From JBJMQS01 sp045802605 (GTDB taxonomy: Bacteria; Planctomycetota; Planctomycetia; Gemmatales; Gemmataceae): 64,000 bases of DNA. The stretch spans positions 186,001-250,000 of the forward strand of contig JBJMQS010000056.1 in NCBI GenBank assembly GCA_045802605.1, read 5' to 3'. The notes under the pieces are model-generated. The model was not told where the DNA came from. It saw only the letters and a program-made list of their open reading frames with translations, and did not search any database. Shown here piece by piece: positions 17,280 to 28,082 of the stretch (position 1 is the stretch's first letter; each line of letters begins with the position of its first letter). The translations under genes were made by a program, and so were the position numbers.

Positions 17280-17966
17280 ATGCGGATCGCCAAACCCCGG
17301 ACCTCAATAATAACGATGTATCTCCTCCTCGCACTCTGCCTGTCCGCGACACCGCCGCTGCAAGCCGAACGGCCCACCATCGACCGGGGCGAGGTGCGCA
17401 TCGGGCCGGCACTGGTCGAGCGGTTCACGCTCACCAATCGCGGCACATTGCCACTAACGATCACGAACGTTGAAACAAGCTGTGGCTGTCTGGCACCGAA
17501 GCTCGATCGGCGAGAACTCTCCCCGGGTGCTTCTGCCATTCTGTCCGTTGAAATCAACACTCTGAGCCAACCCGCCGGCCCAATTGGATGGCCCGTGCGT
17601 GTCACCTACAAGTCGGGCGAGAACACCGAAACACTCGAAGTCATTCTTCGAGCCCAACTGATTAGCGAAGTCCGGGTCGAGCCGGCGGCCGCGGTCTTCC
17701 GCATTCGCAACCCGCGCTCCGTCACGCTCACGGTGACCGACACGCGCAGTAAGCCGTTCAAAATTATTGCGGTTGGTGCATCGTCGCCGCAAATCATCGC
17801 CGAACTGTTGCCCGGCGATGGTACGGTAAGGCAAATCAAAGTCACCGCCAGCCCCGATGGCCCGCCGTCCACTCGTTCAGAGATCGTGTGGATCACAACC
17901 GATGATCCGCTCTATCCCCAGATCCGTGTGCCGGTCACACTTACGATCTTGCCATCGAGCAAGTAG
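17280..17966 (+). CDS. DUF1573 protein, exported
   Basis: 228 residues. The signal peptide ends near PLQAERP. The DUF1573/Ig-like pattern follows: FTLTNRGTLPLTITNVETSC with the CGC motif (CGCLAPKLD), then SPGASAILSVEINT. Two Ig-like beta-sandwich units fill the protein. Members are periplasmic or surface proteins of unknown role. The ATG at 17280 has no strong ribosome-binding site and starts about 50 bases after the family III palindrome. The respiratory operon begins about 150 bases downstream on the same strand. Confidence 0.85.
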   Translation: MRIAKPRTSIITMYLLLALCLSATPPLQAERPTIDRGEVRIGPALVERFTLTNRGTLPLTITNVETSCGCLAPKLDRRELSPGASAILSVEINTLSQPAGPIGWPVRVTYKSGENTETLEVILRAQLISEVRVEPAAAVFRIRNPRSVTLTVTDTRSKPFKIIAVGASSPQIIAELLPGDGTVRQIKVTASPDGPPSTRSEIVWITTDDPLYPQIRVPVTLTILPSSK

Positions 17967-18124
17967 CAGGCACGTATTCTCACGTTCGCATAAACGTTCC
18001 CATCTCTGAGACGTTTTGTCAGCTTGCCACCGCTTCACTCTCTCGCCCCGTCACGCTTTGCCGCTTGGCACCGCACTTGCGAATGGCTAAGCCATTCTTA
18101 GACCCTGGCCAAGCAGGACGCCCT

Positions 18125-18772
18125 TTGGCTCAGATATTCCATCGCAGTTTCAACACGCTGTCGAAGGTCAGCATCTTCGGCGCGGTGTTCTTCCTCGCCG
18201 CAGCCGGTGGGGCCTGGGCGATGTTTGTTCGCTCGTCGTATCTCACCGACGTCGGCGTGACCCGCGATCAGCCGATCCCCTTTAGCCATCAACATCACGT
18301 CACCGGGCTTGGCATCGATTGCCGCTATTGCCACGGGTCCGTCGAAACCTCGGCTTATGCGGGCATGCCCGCGACCAAGACCTGCATGAACTGCCATCAG
18401 CAGATCTGGGTCGGCAGCGAACTCTTGAGCCCCGTGCGCGACAGCTTTCGCACCGGCAAATCGATCGAATGGAATCGCGTGCATCGCTTGGCCGACCATG
18501 TGTACTTCAACCACTCCGTGCATGTGAACAAAGGCATCGGCTGCGTGAGCTGTCACGGACCGGTGCAAGAAATGATGCTCATGCGGCAACAGGGGACGCT
18601 GCTCATGGAATGGTGTCTCGATTGCCACCGCGATCCCGGCAAGCATGTGCGGCCACGCGACGAGGTGTTTAACCACAACTGGTCAACCGCGGATCAAAAG
18701 GATTTGGGAAAGAAATTAGTGAAGGAGTACGAGATTCAAAGTCTCATCCACTGCTCAACGTGCCACCGATGA
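18125..18772 (+). CDS. actA: Alternative complex III subunit A, pentaheme cytochrome c
   Basis: Five CxxCH heme sites are visible: CRYCH, CMNCH, CVSCH, CLDCH and CSTCH. They follow one N-terminal membrane helix (VSIFGAVFFLAAAGGAWAMF). This is the electron-output subunit of quinol:cytochrome c oxidoreductase ACIII, on the periplasmic side. Homologues start MAQIFHRS, and here a TTG at 18125 gives LAQIFHRSFNTLSKVS, with AGGA upstream. An in-frame ATG at 18083 would add 14 residues. Its end overlaps the longest possible actB frame by 13 bases. Confidence 0.93.
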   Translation: MAQIFHRSFNTLSKVSIFGAVFFLAAAGGAWAMFVRSSYLTDVGVTRDQPIPFSHQHHVTGLGIDCRYCHGSVETSAYAGMPATKTCMNCHQQIWVGSELLSPVRDSFRTGKSIEWNRVHRLADHVYFNHSVHVNKGIGCVSCHGPVQEMMLMRQQGTLLMEWCLDCHRDPGKHVRPRDEVFNHNWSTADQKDLGKKLVKEYEIQSLIHCSTCHR

Positions 18773-18800
18773 TACCGCTGCCCTTAATTTCGGCTACACC

Positions 18801-18860
18801 GAGCGTGGGGCGTCAGCCCCATGAGCCCGCACAGTCTCATGGGGCTGACGCCCCACGCTC
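18801..18860. repeat. Palindromic element, family II, copy 1
   Basis: Perfect 25-base arms (18801-18825, 18836-18860) surround a 10-base loop. The arm begins GAGCGTGGGGCGTCAGCCCC. It lies between the actA stop and the best actB start, but is open in the actB frame, where it would encode SVGRQPHE...HGADAPRS. Copy 2 at 23975-24034 is open in the same frame relative to actE. Confidence 0.97.
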
Positions 18861-18864
18861 AGAA

Positions 18865-21929
<3,065 letters not shown>

Positions 21930-21933
<4 letters not shown>

Positions 21934-22010
21934 GGTGGGCACCGCCGTGGGTGCCCACCATCTGTGTGGGAGTTGAACATGGTGGGCACCCAAAGCGGTC
22001 CCCACCCTAC
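21930..22010. repeat. Palindromic element, family IV, copy 1
   Basis: Arms of 32 bases (21930-21961, 21979-22010) are complementary with three mismatches. The first arm starts GTAGGGTGGGCAC, so the actB stop TAG (21931-21933) lies inside it. The second arm ends two bases before the actC ATG. Shorter relatives occur at 36411-36444 and 55361-55390. Confidence 0.93.
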
Positions 22011-22012
22011 AA

Positions 22013-23416
22013 ATGCAAGACGAAGCCGCCGAACCTGTTCTTCCCGACCCCAACGCAATCATTGCGCCGGGGCACACGTTCGCCAGCGTCACCGACAAGG
22101 TGGCGTCGATCGTGCTCACGCGCCCGGTCGGGCGCCGCTGGTGGATCGGCTTCGCCATTGCCTTTGCATTGGCCAATGTTCTGTTTGTCACCATCGCCTA
22201 TTTGCTCGCCGTCGGCGTGGGCATCTGGGGCATCAACGTCCCGGTGAGTTGGGGTTTCGACATCATCAACTTTGTCTGGTGGATCGGCATCGGCCACGCG
22301 GGCACGTTGATCTCCGCGATCTTGCTTTTGCTGCGGCAGTCATGGCGAACTTCAATCAACCGCTTCGCTGAGGCGATGACGCTCTTCGCGGTCGCCTGTG
22401 CGGGCCTCTATCCACTGTTGCACATGGGCCGACCGTGGTTCTTCTACTGGCTGATGCCTTATCCAAGCACGATGGAGCTTTGGCCACAGTGGCGCAGTCC
22501 GCTCGTCTGGGACGTGTTCGCGGTCAGCACCTATGCGACCGTGTCGCTGCTCTTCTGGTTCGTCGGATTGATCCCGGATCTGGCCACCTTGCGCGATCGG
22601 GCGAAGAGCCGATTTGCGCGCATTACTTATGGCATCCTGGCGATGGGCTGGCGCAACTCTGCCCGGCACTGGCATCACTACGAGACGGCGTACATGCTCT
22701 TGGCCGCGCTCGCCACGCCGCTCGTGCTATCCGTTCACACGGTGGTCAGCTTTGACTTCGCGGTCGGCATTGTGCCCGGGTGGCACTCGACCATCTTCCC
22801 GCCGTACTTCGTCGCCGGTGCGATCTACGCCGGCTTCGCGATGGTGCTTATCCTCGCCATTCCCATTCGATCCGCGTATGGGCTGCAGGACTTCATCACC
22901 ATCAAGCACCTGGAAAACATGGGCAAGATCATGCTCGCGACCGGCCTCATGGTGTCGTATGGCTACGCGATGGAAGGGTTCGGCAGCTTTTATTCGGCCA
23001 GCACTTACGAAGAGTTCGTGCAACACAATCGCATGTGGGGGCCGTATGCCGTTCAATACTGGACGCTGTTGTTCTGCAACTTCGCCGCACCGCAAATACT
23101 CTGGTTCAAATGGGCGCGCACGAATGTGTACATCCTGTTCGTCGTCGCGCTCATCGTCAGCGTCGGCATGTGGCTCGAACGCTTCGTGATCATCGTCGTC
23201 AGCCTGAGCCGCGATTTCCTGCCGTCGTCGTGGGGCCAATACCAGGGAACGCAGTGGGACTGGTCGATGTTTCTGGGCACGATCGGTTTGTTCACGACAT
23301 TATTGTTCCTGTTCATACGCGTGCTGCCAGTGATCTCAATCTTCGAAATGCGAACGCTCGTGCCCGAAGCGCAGGTGCCGCAAGAGCCAGCCGAACATAC
23401 AGGGGAGGGGATATGA
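22013..23416 (+). CDS. actC: Alternative complex III subunit C, NrfD-type quinol-oxidising membrane subunit
   Basis: 467 residues with about ten transmembrane helices, the NrfD/PsrC fold. Recognisable blocks are WWIGIGHAGTLISAILLLLR, PLLHMGRPWFFYWLMPYP and ARHWHHYETAYMLLAALATP. The conserved His and Asp/Glu residues of the quinol site and proton path are in these segments. In ACIII it oxidises menaquinol or another quinol at the membrane. The ATG at 22013 directly follows the family IV palindrome and lacks a ribosome-binding site of its own. Its end overlaps actD by four bases (ATGA). Confidence 0.95.
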   Translation: MQDEAAEPVLPDPNAIIAPGHTFASVTDKVASIVLTRPVGRRWWIGFAIAFALANVLFVTIAYLLAVGVGIWGINVPVSWGFDIINFVWWIGIGHAGTLISAILLLLRQSWRTSINRFAEAMTLFAVACAGLYPLLHMGRPWFFYWLMPYPSTMELWPQWRSPLVWDVFAVSTYATVSLLFWFVGLIPDLATLRDRAKSRFARITYGILAMGWRNSARHWHHYETAYMLLAALATPLVLSVHTVVSFDFAVGIVPGWHSTIFPPYFVAGAIYAGFAMVLILAIPIRSAYGLQDFITIKHLENMGKIMLATGLMVSYGYAMEGFGSFYSASTYEEFVQHNRMWGPYAVQYWTLLFCNFAAPQILWFKWARTNVYILFVVALIVSVGMWLERFVIIVVSLSRDFLPSSWGQYQGTQWDWSMFLGTIGLFTTLLFLFIRVLPVISIFEMRTLVPEAQVPQEPAEHTGEGI

Positions 23417-23949
23417 GCCGGCTGCCGATTTATGGGTTGGCGGCCGAGTTTCCCACTCCGGCCGAATTGATCGAAGCGGCACGGGCGGTGCGCGCCGCGG
23501 GCTACCGCCGCACCGACGCGTACACGCCGCTGCCCGTTGAAGGGCTCGCGAGCGCAATTGGTGCACGTCCCTCGATCCTGCCATTCTTGGTCTTGCTCGG
23601 CGGCATTATCGGCGGCGTGGGTGGCTATTTTCTGCAGTACTTCACCGCGGTGCACACTTATCCGTTCAACATCGGCGGCCGACCGCTGCACTCCTGGCCG
23701 GCGTTTATTCCAGTCACGTTCGAATGCACGAATCTCGGCGCGGCCCTCACCTGTGTGTTCGGCATGCTCGCGCTCAATGGCTTGCCGGCACCGTATCATC
23801 CGCTGTTCCACTTGCCTCGATTCGCCCGGGCCAGCCGCGATTTGAGTTTCTTGTGCATCGAAGCGCGTGACCCGCTCTTTGATTTGGAGCGCACGCGCGA
23901 GTTTCTGCAATCCCTGGGGCCGACCTCGGTAGAGGAGGTGCCGCAGTGA
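23413..23949 (+). CDS. actD: Alternative complex III subunit D, DUF3341
   Basis: 178 residues from ATG 23413 with GGGGAGGGG upstream; it overlaps the actC stop. The N-terminal soluble part (YGLAAEFPTPAELIEAARAV, YRRTDAYTPLPVEGL) and two membrane helices (LPFLVLLGGIIGGVGGYFLQ and the segment around FECTNLGAALTCVFGMLAL) are the DUF3341/ActD pattern, ending in a soluble FLCIEARDPLFDLERTREFL part. It is a structural subunit of the membrane part of the complex. It overlaps actE by four bases. Confidence 0.93.
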   Translation: MSRLPIYGLAAEFPTPAELIEAARAVRAAGYRRTDAYTPLPVEGLASAIGARPSILPFLVLLGGIIGGVGGYFLQYFTAVHTYPFNIGGRPLHSWPAFIPVTFECTNLGAALTCVFGMLALNGLPAPYHPLFHLPRFARASRDLSFLCIEARDPLFDLERTREFLQSLGPTSVEEVPQ

Positions 23950-24605
23950 AGAAACGACGGGCATTCGAAGTCCGGAGCGTGGGGCGTCAGCCCCATGAGA
24001 CCGCGCAAGGTCATGGGGCTGACGCCCCACGCTCAGGAAGATTGGAATTGCTTACGATATTCTCGCTTGTGATAGTCGGCTGCCAGCCAGCCCTCAATCG
24101 TCAGCCGCGCGTGTCCAAACCTGACTCGGCGAGCAATTTCTTCCGCGACGGCCGCGCCACGCGACCGCAAGAGCCAGGCACGGTCGCCCGCGGCCAATTG
24201 AATGAAGACGAGCCGCGATTCACCGGCAAAAACGGCGACCAGTATGTCACTGATTTTCCGATGCCACTGACGGAAGATTTCGTCCGGCGCGGCCGCGAGC
24301 GGTTTGGCATCTACTGCGCGGCGTGCCACAATTACCTCGGCACCGGCGACGGTAAAGTCGTGCGCCGCGGCTACATCAAACCTCCCTCTTATCACACGGA
24401 TGACTCGCGCGGTATGGCCCTTCGCGGGCAAACGGTGAAGCTCACCGACGTGCCGGTCGGTTATATCTTCGAAGTCATCACGCGCGGCTACGGAGCCATG
24501 CCTTCCCATGGCGAGATGATTCCGCCTGATGATCGTTGGGCGATCATCGCCTATGTGCGAGCGCTGCAAGTGCGCGACACCGCGGGAGGTGCCAGTGGCG
24601 AGTGA
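23946..24605 (+). CDS. actE: Alternative complex III subunit E, monoheme cytochrome c lipoprotein
   Basis: One heme site CAACH with a distal Met probably in GYGAMPSHGEM. A hydrophobic stretch LLTIFSLVIVGC ends in a lipobox Cys, so it should be lipid-anchored on the periplasmic side. From GTG 23946 (GTGA overlap with actD) it has 219 residues, and the first 33 include the family II palindrome peptide. A TTG at about 24046, preceded by AGGAAG, would skip the palindrome and give a short normal signal peptide. I keep the longer form but cannot decide. It passes electrons between ActA and the oxidase in known ACIII systems. Confidence 0.9.
   Translation: MKKRRAFEVRSVGRQPHETAQGHGADAPRSGRLELLTIFSLVIVGCQPALNRQPRVSKPDSASNFFRDGRATRPQEPGTVARGQLNEDEPRFTGKNGDQYVTDFPMPLTEDFVRRGRERFGIYCAACHNYLGTGDGKVVRRGYIKPPSYHTDDSRGMALRGQTVKLTDVPVGYIFEVITRGYGAMPSHGEMIPPDDRWAIIAYVRALQVRDTAGGASGE
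23975..24034. repeat. Palindromic element, family II, copy 2
   Basis: Perfect 24-base arms (23975-23998, 24011-24034) with a 12-base loop. It is nearly identical to the copy at 18801-18860. It is read in the actE frame as RSVGRQPHE...HGADAPRS, the same peptide as in the possible actB leader. Confidence 0.97.
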
Positions 24606-25770
24606 GCCGCTGAACCTGGAGTCCCCGGTCCGCTACAGCGCAGGCGCGTCGCTGCAACTCGTGGCTGTGATGATCGCCGCGCTCGTGGCGATATTTTGGT
24701 TGAGCCCGCTTTCGGCGCTGTATGCGTATTTGTGGGCTTACTGTTGCGTCGTCGCGGTTCCCCTCGGTGCGTTAGCGGTCGTGATGTTGCAGCACATGAC
24801 CGGCGGCGCATGGGGCGTCGTCATTCGCCGGCCGTTGGAAGCCGCCATGCGCACGATGCCGATCATGGCGCTCCTCTTCGTGCCGATCGCTTATTTCGCG
24901 GACCACATTTACCCATGGGCGCACGAGACATTGCCGGGCCAGAAGTCCCTGTATCTGAATCTGAAATGGTTCTGGATTCGCAATGCCGTTTACTTCACAA
25001 TTTGGATTCTTCTTTCGCTGGTGTTCAATTTCTGGTCGCGGCGACAAGACCGAGGTGCGCCGGAAAGCTACGAACGCCGGTTCCGCCTGCTCGCCGGGCC
25101 TGGTTTGGTGCTTTATGGACTCACGATCACGTTCGCTTCGATTGACTGGGTCATGTCGCTGGAGCCCGAGTGGTTTTCGAGCATCTATGGAGTGTTGTTC
25201 GGCTGCGGCCAACTGCTCTCGGCACTTTCATTCGGAATCGTCGTAGTGTTGCTATTGGCCAACCGTTCGCCCTTTCGCGAAACGCTGACGGCGGGACATT
25301 TGCGCGACCTTGGCAACATGCTGCTCGCGTTCGTCATGGTGTGGGCCTACATGTCGGTGTCGCAGTTAATTCTGATCTGGTCCGCCAACATCAGAGAAGA
25401 AGTCACGCACTATCAGGCCCGAATCACCGGCGGCTGGGCGGCGGTGGCGGTCGCGATCGCGGGGCTGCAGTTCGCGCTGCCCTTCTTCTTCCTGCTAGGA
25501 AGGGGCGCGAAGCGCGATCCGATCGCCCTCATGCGAATTGCCGGGCTGGTCTTGGCCATGCGCATCGTGGACATGTATTGGCTGATCGCGCCCACCCGCC
25601 CCGTGAGTGACGAAGGCACGATGCACACTCTGACGGTCTATCTCGCGGATCCCATCGTGTTGGTCTGCGTCGTCGGATTGTGGTTATTGATCTATCGCAT
25701 GCAATTGTCGCGCTGGCCACTCTTGCCCGTGGGCGTGGATGCCTCGGTTGCGGAGGATCACCATGGCTGA
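24595..25770 (+). CDS. actF: Alternative complex III subunit F, membrane quinol:cytochrome c oxidoreductase subunit
   Basis: 391 residues from GTG 24595, with GGGAGGT five bases upstream and an 11-base overlap with actE. About ten hydrophobic helices. Blocks such as NLKWFWIRNAVYFTIWILL, FASIDWVMSLEPEWFSSIYG and RIVDMYWLIAPTRP are characteristic of ActF, a NrfD-like paralogue of ActC without a quinol site. It completes the actABCDEF order. Its last codons overlap the next gene. Confidence 0.93.
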   Translation: MASEPLNLESPVRYSAGASLQLVAVMIAALVAIFWLSPLSALYAYLWAYCCVVAVPLGALAVVMLQHMTGGAWGVVIRRPLEAAMRTMPIMALLFVPIAYFADHIYPWAHETLPGQKSLYLNLKWFWIRNAVYFTIWILLSLVFNFWSRRQDRGAPESYERRFRLLAGPGLVLYGLTITFASIDWVMSLEPEWFSSIYGVLFGCGQLLSALSFGIVVVLLLANRSPFRETLTAGHLRDLGNMLLAFVMVWAYMSVSQLILIWSANIREEVTHYQARITGGWAAVAVAIAGLQFALPFFFLLGRGAKRDPIALMRIAGLVLAMRIVDMYWLIAPTRPVSDEGTMHTLTVYLADPIVLVCVVGLWLLIYRMQLSRWPLLPVGVDASVAEDHHG

Positions 25771-26197
25771 TTTGCGCCATGACGATGTGCACTTCGAGCC
25801 GACCGACGCAGCACCGGGCCCCATCGTGTGGTTCTTGGTGATACTCATGGCGGCCACGGGGGGACTGATGCTCATTCTCTGGTGGGCACAGGATTACCTG
25901 ATTGTGCGCGAGGAACACATTAGGCCAGCGGTCAGTGCGCTCGCGCGTGATCCGCGCCGGGAGCCATTGCCGGAGGTGAGGATCGAGGGCATGGGCAAGC
26001 CCACCTCACGCACAGGTGACATGGGACCTCCGACGCACTCGACCAATCGCACGGACTTACCGACGTCCGCGGCCACGTTGCGGCAAGACGAAGAACAACA
26101 ATTGCGCGACGGGTGGACCGATTCGGCCGGCGGCAAACATCCGCCGATCGAAGAGGCCATTCGCCGCATCATCGCCAAACACGGAGCCAAGCCATGA
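25763..26197 (+). CDS. Small membrane linker protein between ACIII and SCO1 genes
   Basis: 144 residues from ATG 25763, with GGAGG upstream and overlapping the actF stop. One TM helix (IVWFLVILMAATGGLMLILW) is followed by a soluble tail ending LRQDEEQQLRDGWTDSAGGK and then PIEEAIRRIIAKHG. That tail resembles the short 'GWVD..IPIDRAMELL' segment found on several copper- and cytochrome-related planctomycete proteins; the likeness is from memory. Its operon position suggests a role in ACIII or oxidase assembly. Four-base overlap with the SCO1 gene. Confidence 0.75.
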   Translation: MADLRHDDVHFEPTDAAPGPIVWFLVILMAATGGLMLILWWAQDYLIVREEHIRPAVSALARDPRREPLPEVRIEGMGKPTSRTGDMGPPTHSTNRTDLPTSAATLRQDEEQQLRDGWTDSAGGKHPPIEEAIRRIIAKHGAKP

Positions 26198-27048
26198 ACG
26201 CCTGGCTATTAGTCACGGCTCTAGGCGTCACGCAGGCGAGCGGGCACGATAGCCGCGCGCTGCCCGGCGAGCCGGCGACCATGCGGCCCTCCGAACTCAA
26301 CGGAGCCGGCGTCGAACAGAAACTCGGCACGCAAGTGCCGCTCGATGTGACCTTGCGCGACGAGACCGGCAAAGATGTTCGGCTCGGCGATTACCTCGGC
26401 AAGCGCCCCATGGTGTTGCAATTGGCCTACTTTCGCTGTCCGATGTTATGCACCCAAGTGATGAACGCGCTGTTCGATAGTTTGCCCAAATCCGGACTTT
26501 CGCCGGATCAGTACGAACTCGTCATTGTCAGCTTCGATGCCCGGGAAGGGCCGGAGTTGGCGGCCGCGAAGCGCGAACACTACCTCGCCGAATATGGTCG
26601 CCCTGGCATGGCCAGCCACGTGCATTTCCTGACCGGCACGCAAGAGAACGTCGACAGGCTATTGCAAGCCATCGGGTTTAGCTTCGGCTATGACGCCAAG
26701 AGCGATCAGTTCGCGCACCCCGGCATGGTCACGCTGCTGACGCCGCAAGGCACGATCGCGCGATACTTCTTTGGCATCCATTTTCAGCCACGCGATCTGC
26801 GGTTGGGATTGGTCGAGGCCTCGGAAGGCAAGATTGGCTCCGTCGTCGATTCATTCATCTTGTATTGCCTTTACTACGACCCGAATGGCGCCACGTACGC
26901 CGCATCGGTGCTGCGCATCGTGCGACTGGGCGGTGTGGTGATGTTGTTGCTGATGGGTGCCGGATTTATTTGGTTGCGGTTAGCCGCGACGCGAAGGCTT
27001 TGCGCAGCGGAGCGCGTCGCGGCTAACCAGGATGCGGCGAAATGTTAG
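26194..27048 (+). CDS. SCO1/SenC copper chaperone
   Basis: 284 residues from ATG 26194. N-terminal signal, then a thioredoxin-fold domain with the copper motif CPMLC in FRCPMLCTQVM and the distal His in HPGMVTLLTPQG. A C-terminal helix (VVMLLLMGAGFIWLRLAA) anchors it in the membrane, unusual for SCO proteins, which are normally anchored at the N terminus, but common in this type of operon. It matures the CuA centre of CoxB, encoded next. The last 20 or so residues (RLAATRRLCAAERVAANQD) are encoded by a palindrome. Its end overlaps coxB by seven bases. Confidence 0.93.
   Translation: MNAWLLVTALGVTQASGHDSRALPGEPATMRPSELNGAGVEQKLGTQVPLDVTLRDETGKDVRLGDYLGKRPMVLQLAYFRCPMLCTQVMNALFDSLPKSGLSPDQYELVIVSFDAREGPELAAAKREHYLAEYGRPGMASHVHFLTGTQENVDRLLQAIGFSFGYDAKSDQFAHPGMVTLLTPQGTIARYFFGIHFQPRDLRLGLVEASEGKIGSVVDSFILYCLYYDPNGATYAASVLRIVRLGGVVMLLLMGAGFIWLRLAATRRLCAAERVAANQDAAKC
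26978..27028. repeat. Palindromic element, family VI, in the SCO1 3' end
   Basis: Perfect 16-base arms GGTTAGCCGCGACGCG (26978-26993) and CGCGTCGCGGCTAACC (27013-27028) with a 19-base loop. It lies wholly inside the SCO1 coding sequence after the membrane helix and supplies its cytoplasmic tail. Only one copy is in this window. Confidence 0.9.
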
Positions 27049-28082
27049 GCGAGTTTCAGCTATTCCCGGATCAGGCATCGACGCTCGCGCCGCGGGTGGA
27101 CGCTCTATATCTGTTTATCATCGGTATCACGGTGGCGATCTGCACGGTCACCGCAATCTTGCTCATCTATTTCGCCATTCGTTATCGCCGCCGTCAGCCC
27201 GACGAAGTGCCGCCGGTGATCCATGGCACCATGAAGTTGGAGTTGATCTGGACCGGTATTCCGCTGGCCATCGTGATCGGCATCTTCATCTGGAGTTGCC
27301 GGCTCTACTTCGCATTCGCAGTGCCCCCGGAAGATGCCATCGAAATCTATGTCACCGGCCGGCAATGGATGTGGAAGGTGCAACATCCCGATGGACAACG
27401 CGAAGTCGTTGGCTATTATTCCGCCGAGGATCCGACCGCGGCGACGGCCGGCTCGGAGATGCACGTTCCGGCTGGGCAACCGGTGAAACTCATCCTCACC
27501 TCCGAAGATGTGATCCACAGCTTTTTCGTTCCTGACTTCCGCGTGAAGCAGGACGCAGTGCCGGGCCGCTACACGAGCCTGTGGTTCCAGGCGACCAAGC
27601 CCGGACGCCATCGACTATTTTGTGCGGAGTATTGCGGCACCAATCATTCGCGAATGGCCGGCTGGGTTGTGGCTCAAGAGCCGGCCGACTTTCAGCAATG
27701 GCTATCGAGCCGGGCGGATCGCTCGCTGGCGCTGCAAGGCCGCCAGTTGTTTTTGAAGTTCCAATGCATCTCGTGCCACACCGCAGCGGGCGACGCTCAA
27801 GCCCCGGTGCTGGAAGGGGTGTATTTGCAAAAACGCAACTTCGCCGACGGCTCATCGACAACAGCGGACGAACCGTATTTGCGTGAATCGATCATGAACC
27901 CCCGCGCGAAAGTGGTGCAAGGCTACAGCCCGATCATGCCTCCATACCAGGGCCGAATGAGCGAAGAAGAGTTGATGCAACTCATTGCGTATTTGAAATC
28001 GCTCAAGAAGGGCGACGTGCCGCCGCGCAATGAAACTAGCCCGCCACCTGCGGTTTCACCAACGGAGCCGAACAAACCATGA
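27042..28082 (+). CDS. coxB: Cytochrome c oxidase subunit II fused to cytochrome c (caa3 type)
   Basis: 346 residues. Two N-terminal TM helices are followed by the cupredoxin domain with the CuA ligands: His in DVIHSFFVPDF and the set CAEYCGTNHSRM (Cys-x3-Cys, His, Met). A C-terminal cytochrome c domain follows with CISCH and a candidate distal Met in SPIMPPYQGRM. This fusion defines caa3 oxidases, which take electrons directly through the attached cytochrome. The ATG overlaps the end of SCO1, and its end overlaps coxA by four bases. Confidence 0.96.
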   Translation: MLGEFQLFPDQASTLAPRVDALYLFIIGITVAICTVTAILLIYFAIRYRRRQPDEVPPVIHGTMKLELIWTGIPLAIVIGIFIWSCRLYFAFAVPPEDAIEIYVTGRQWMWKVQHPDGQREVVGYYSAEDPTAATAGSEMHVPAGQPVKLILTSEDVIHSFFVPDFRVKQDAVPGRYTSLWFQATKPGRHRLFCAEYCGTNHSRMAGWVVAQEPADFQQWLSSRADRSLALQGRQLFLKFQCISCHTAAGDAQAPVLEGVYLQKRNFADGSSTTADEPYLRESIMNPRAKVVQGYSPIMPPYQGRMSEEELMQLIAYLKSLKKGDVPPRNETSPPPAVSPTEPNKP

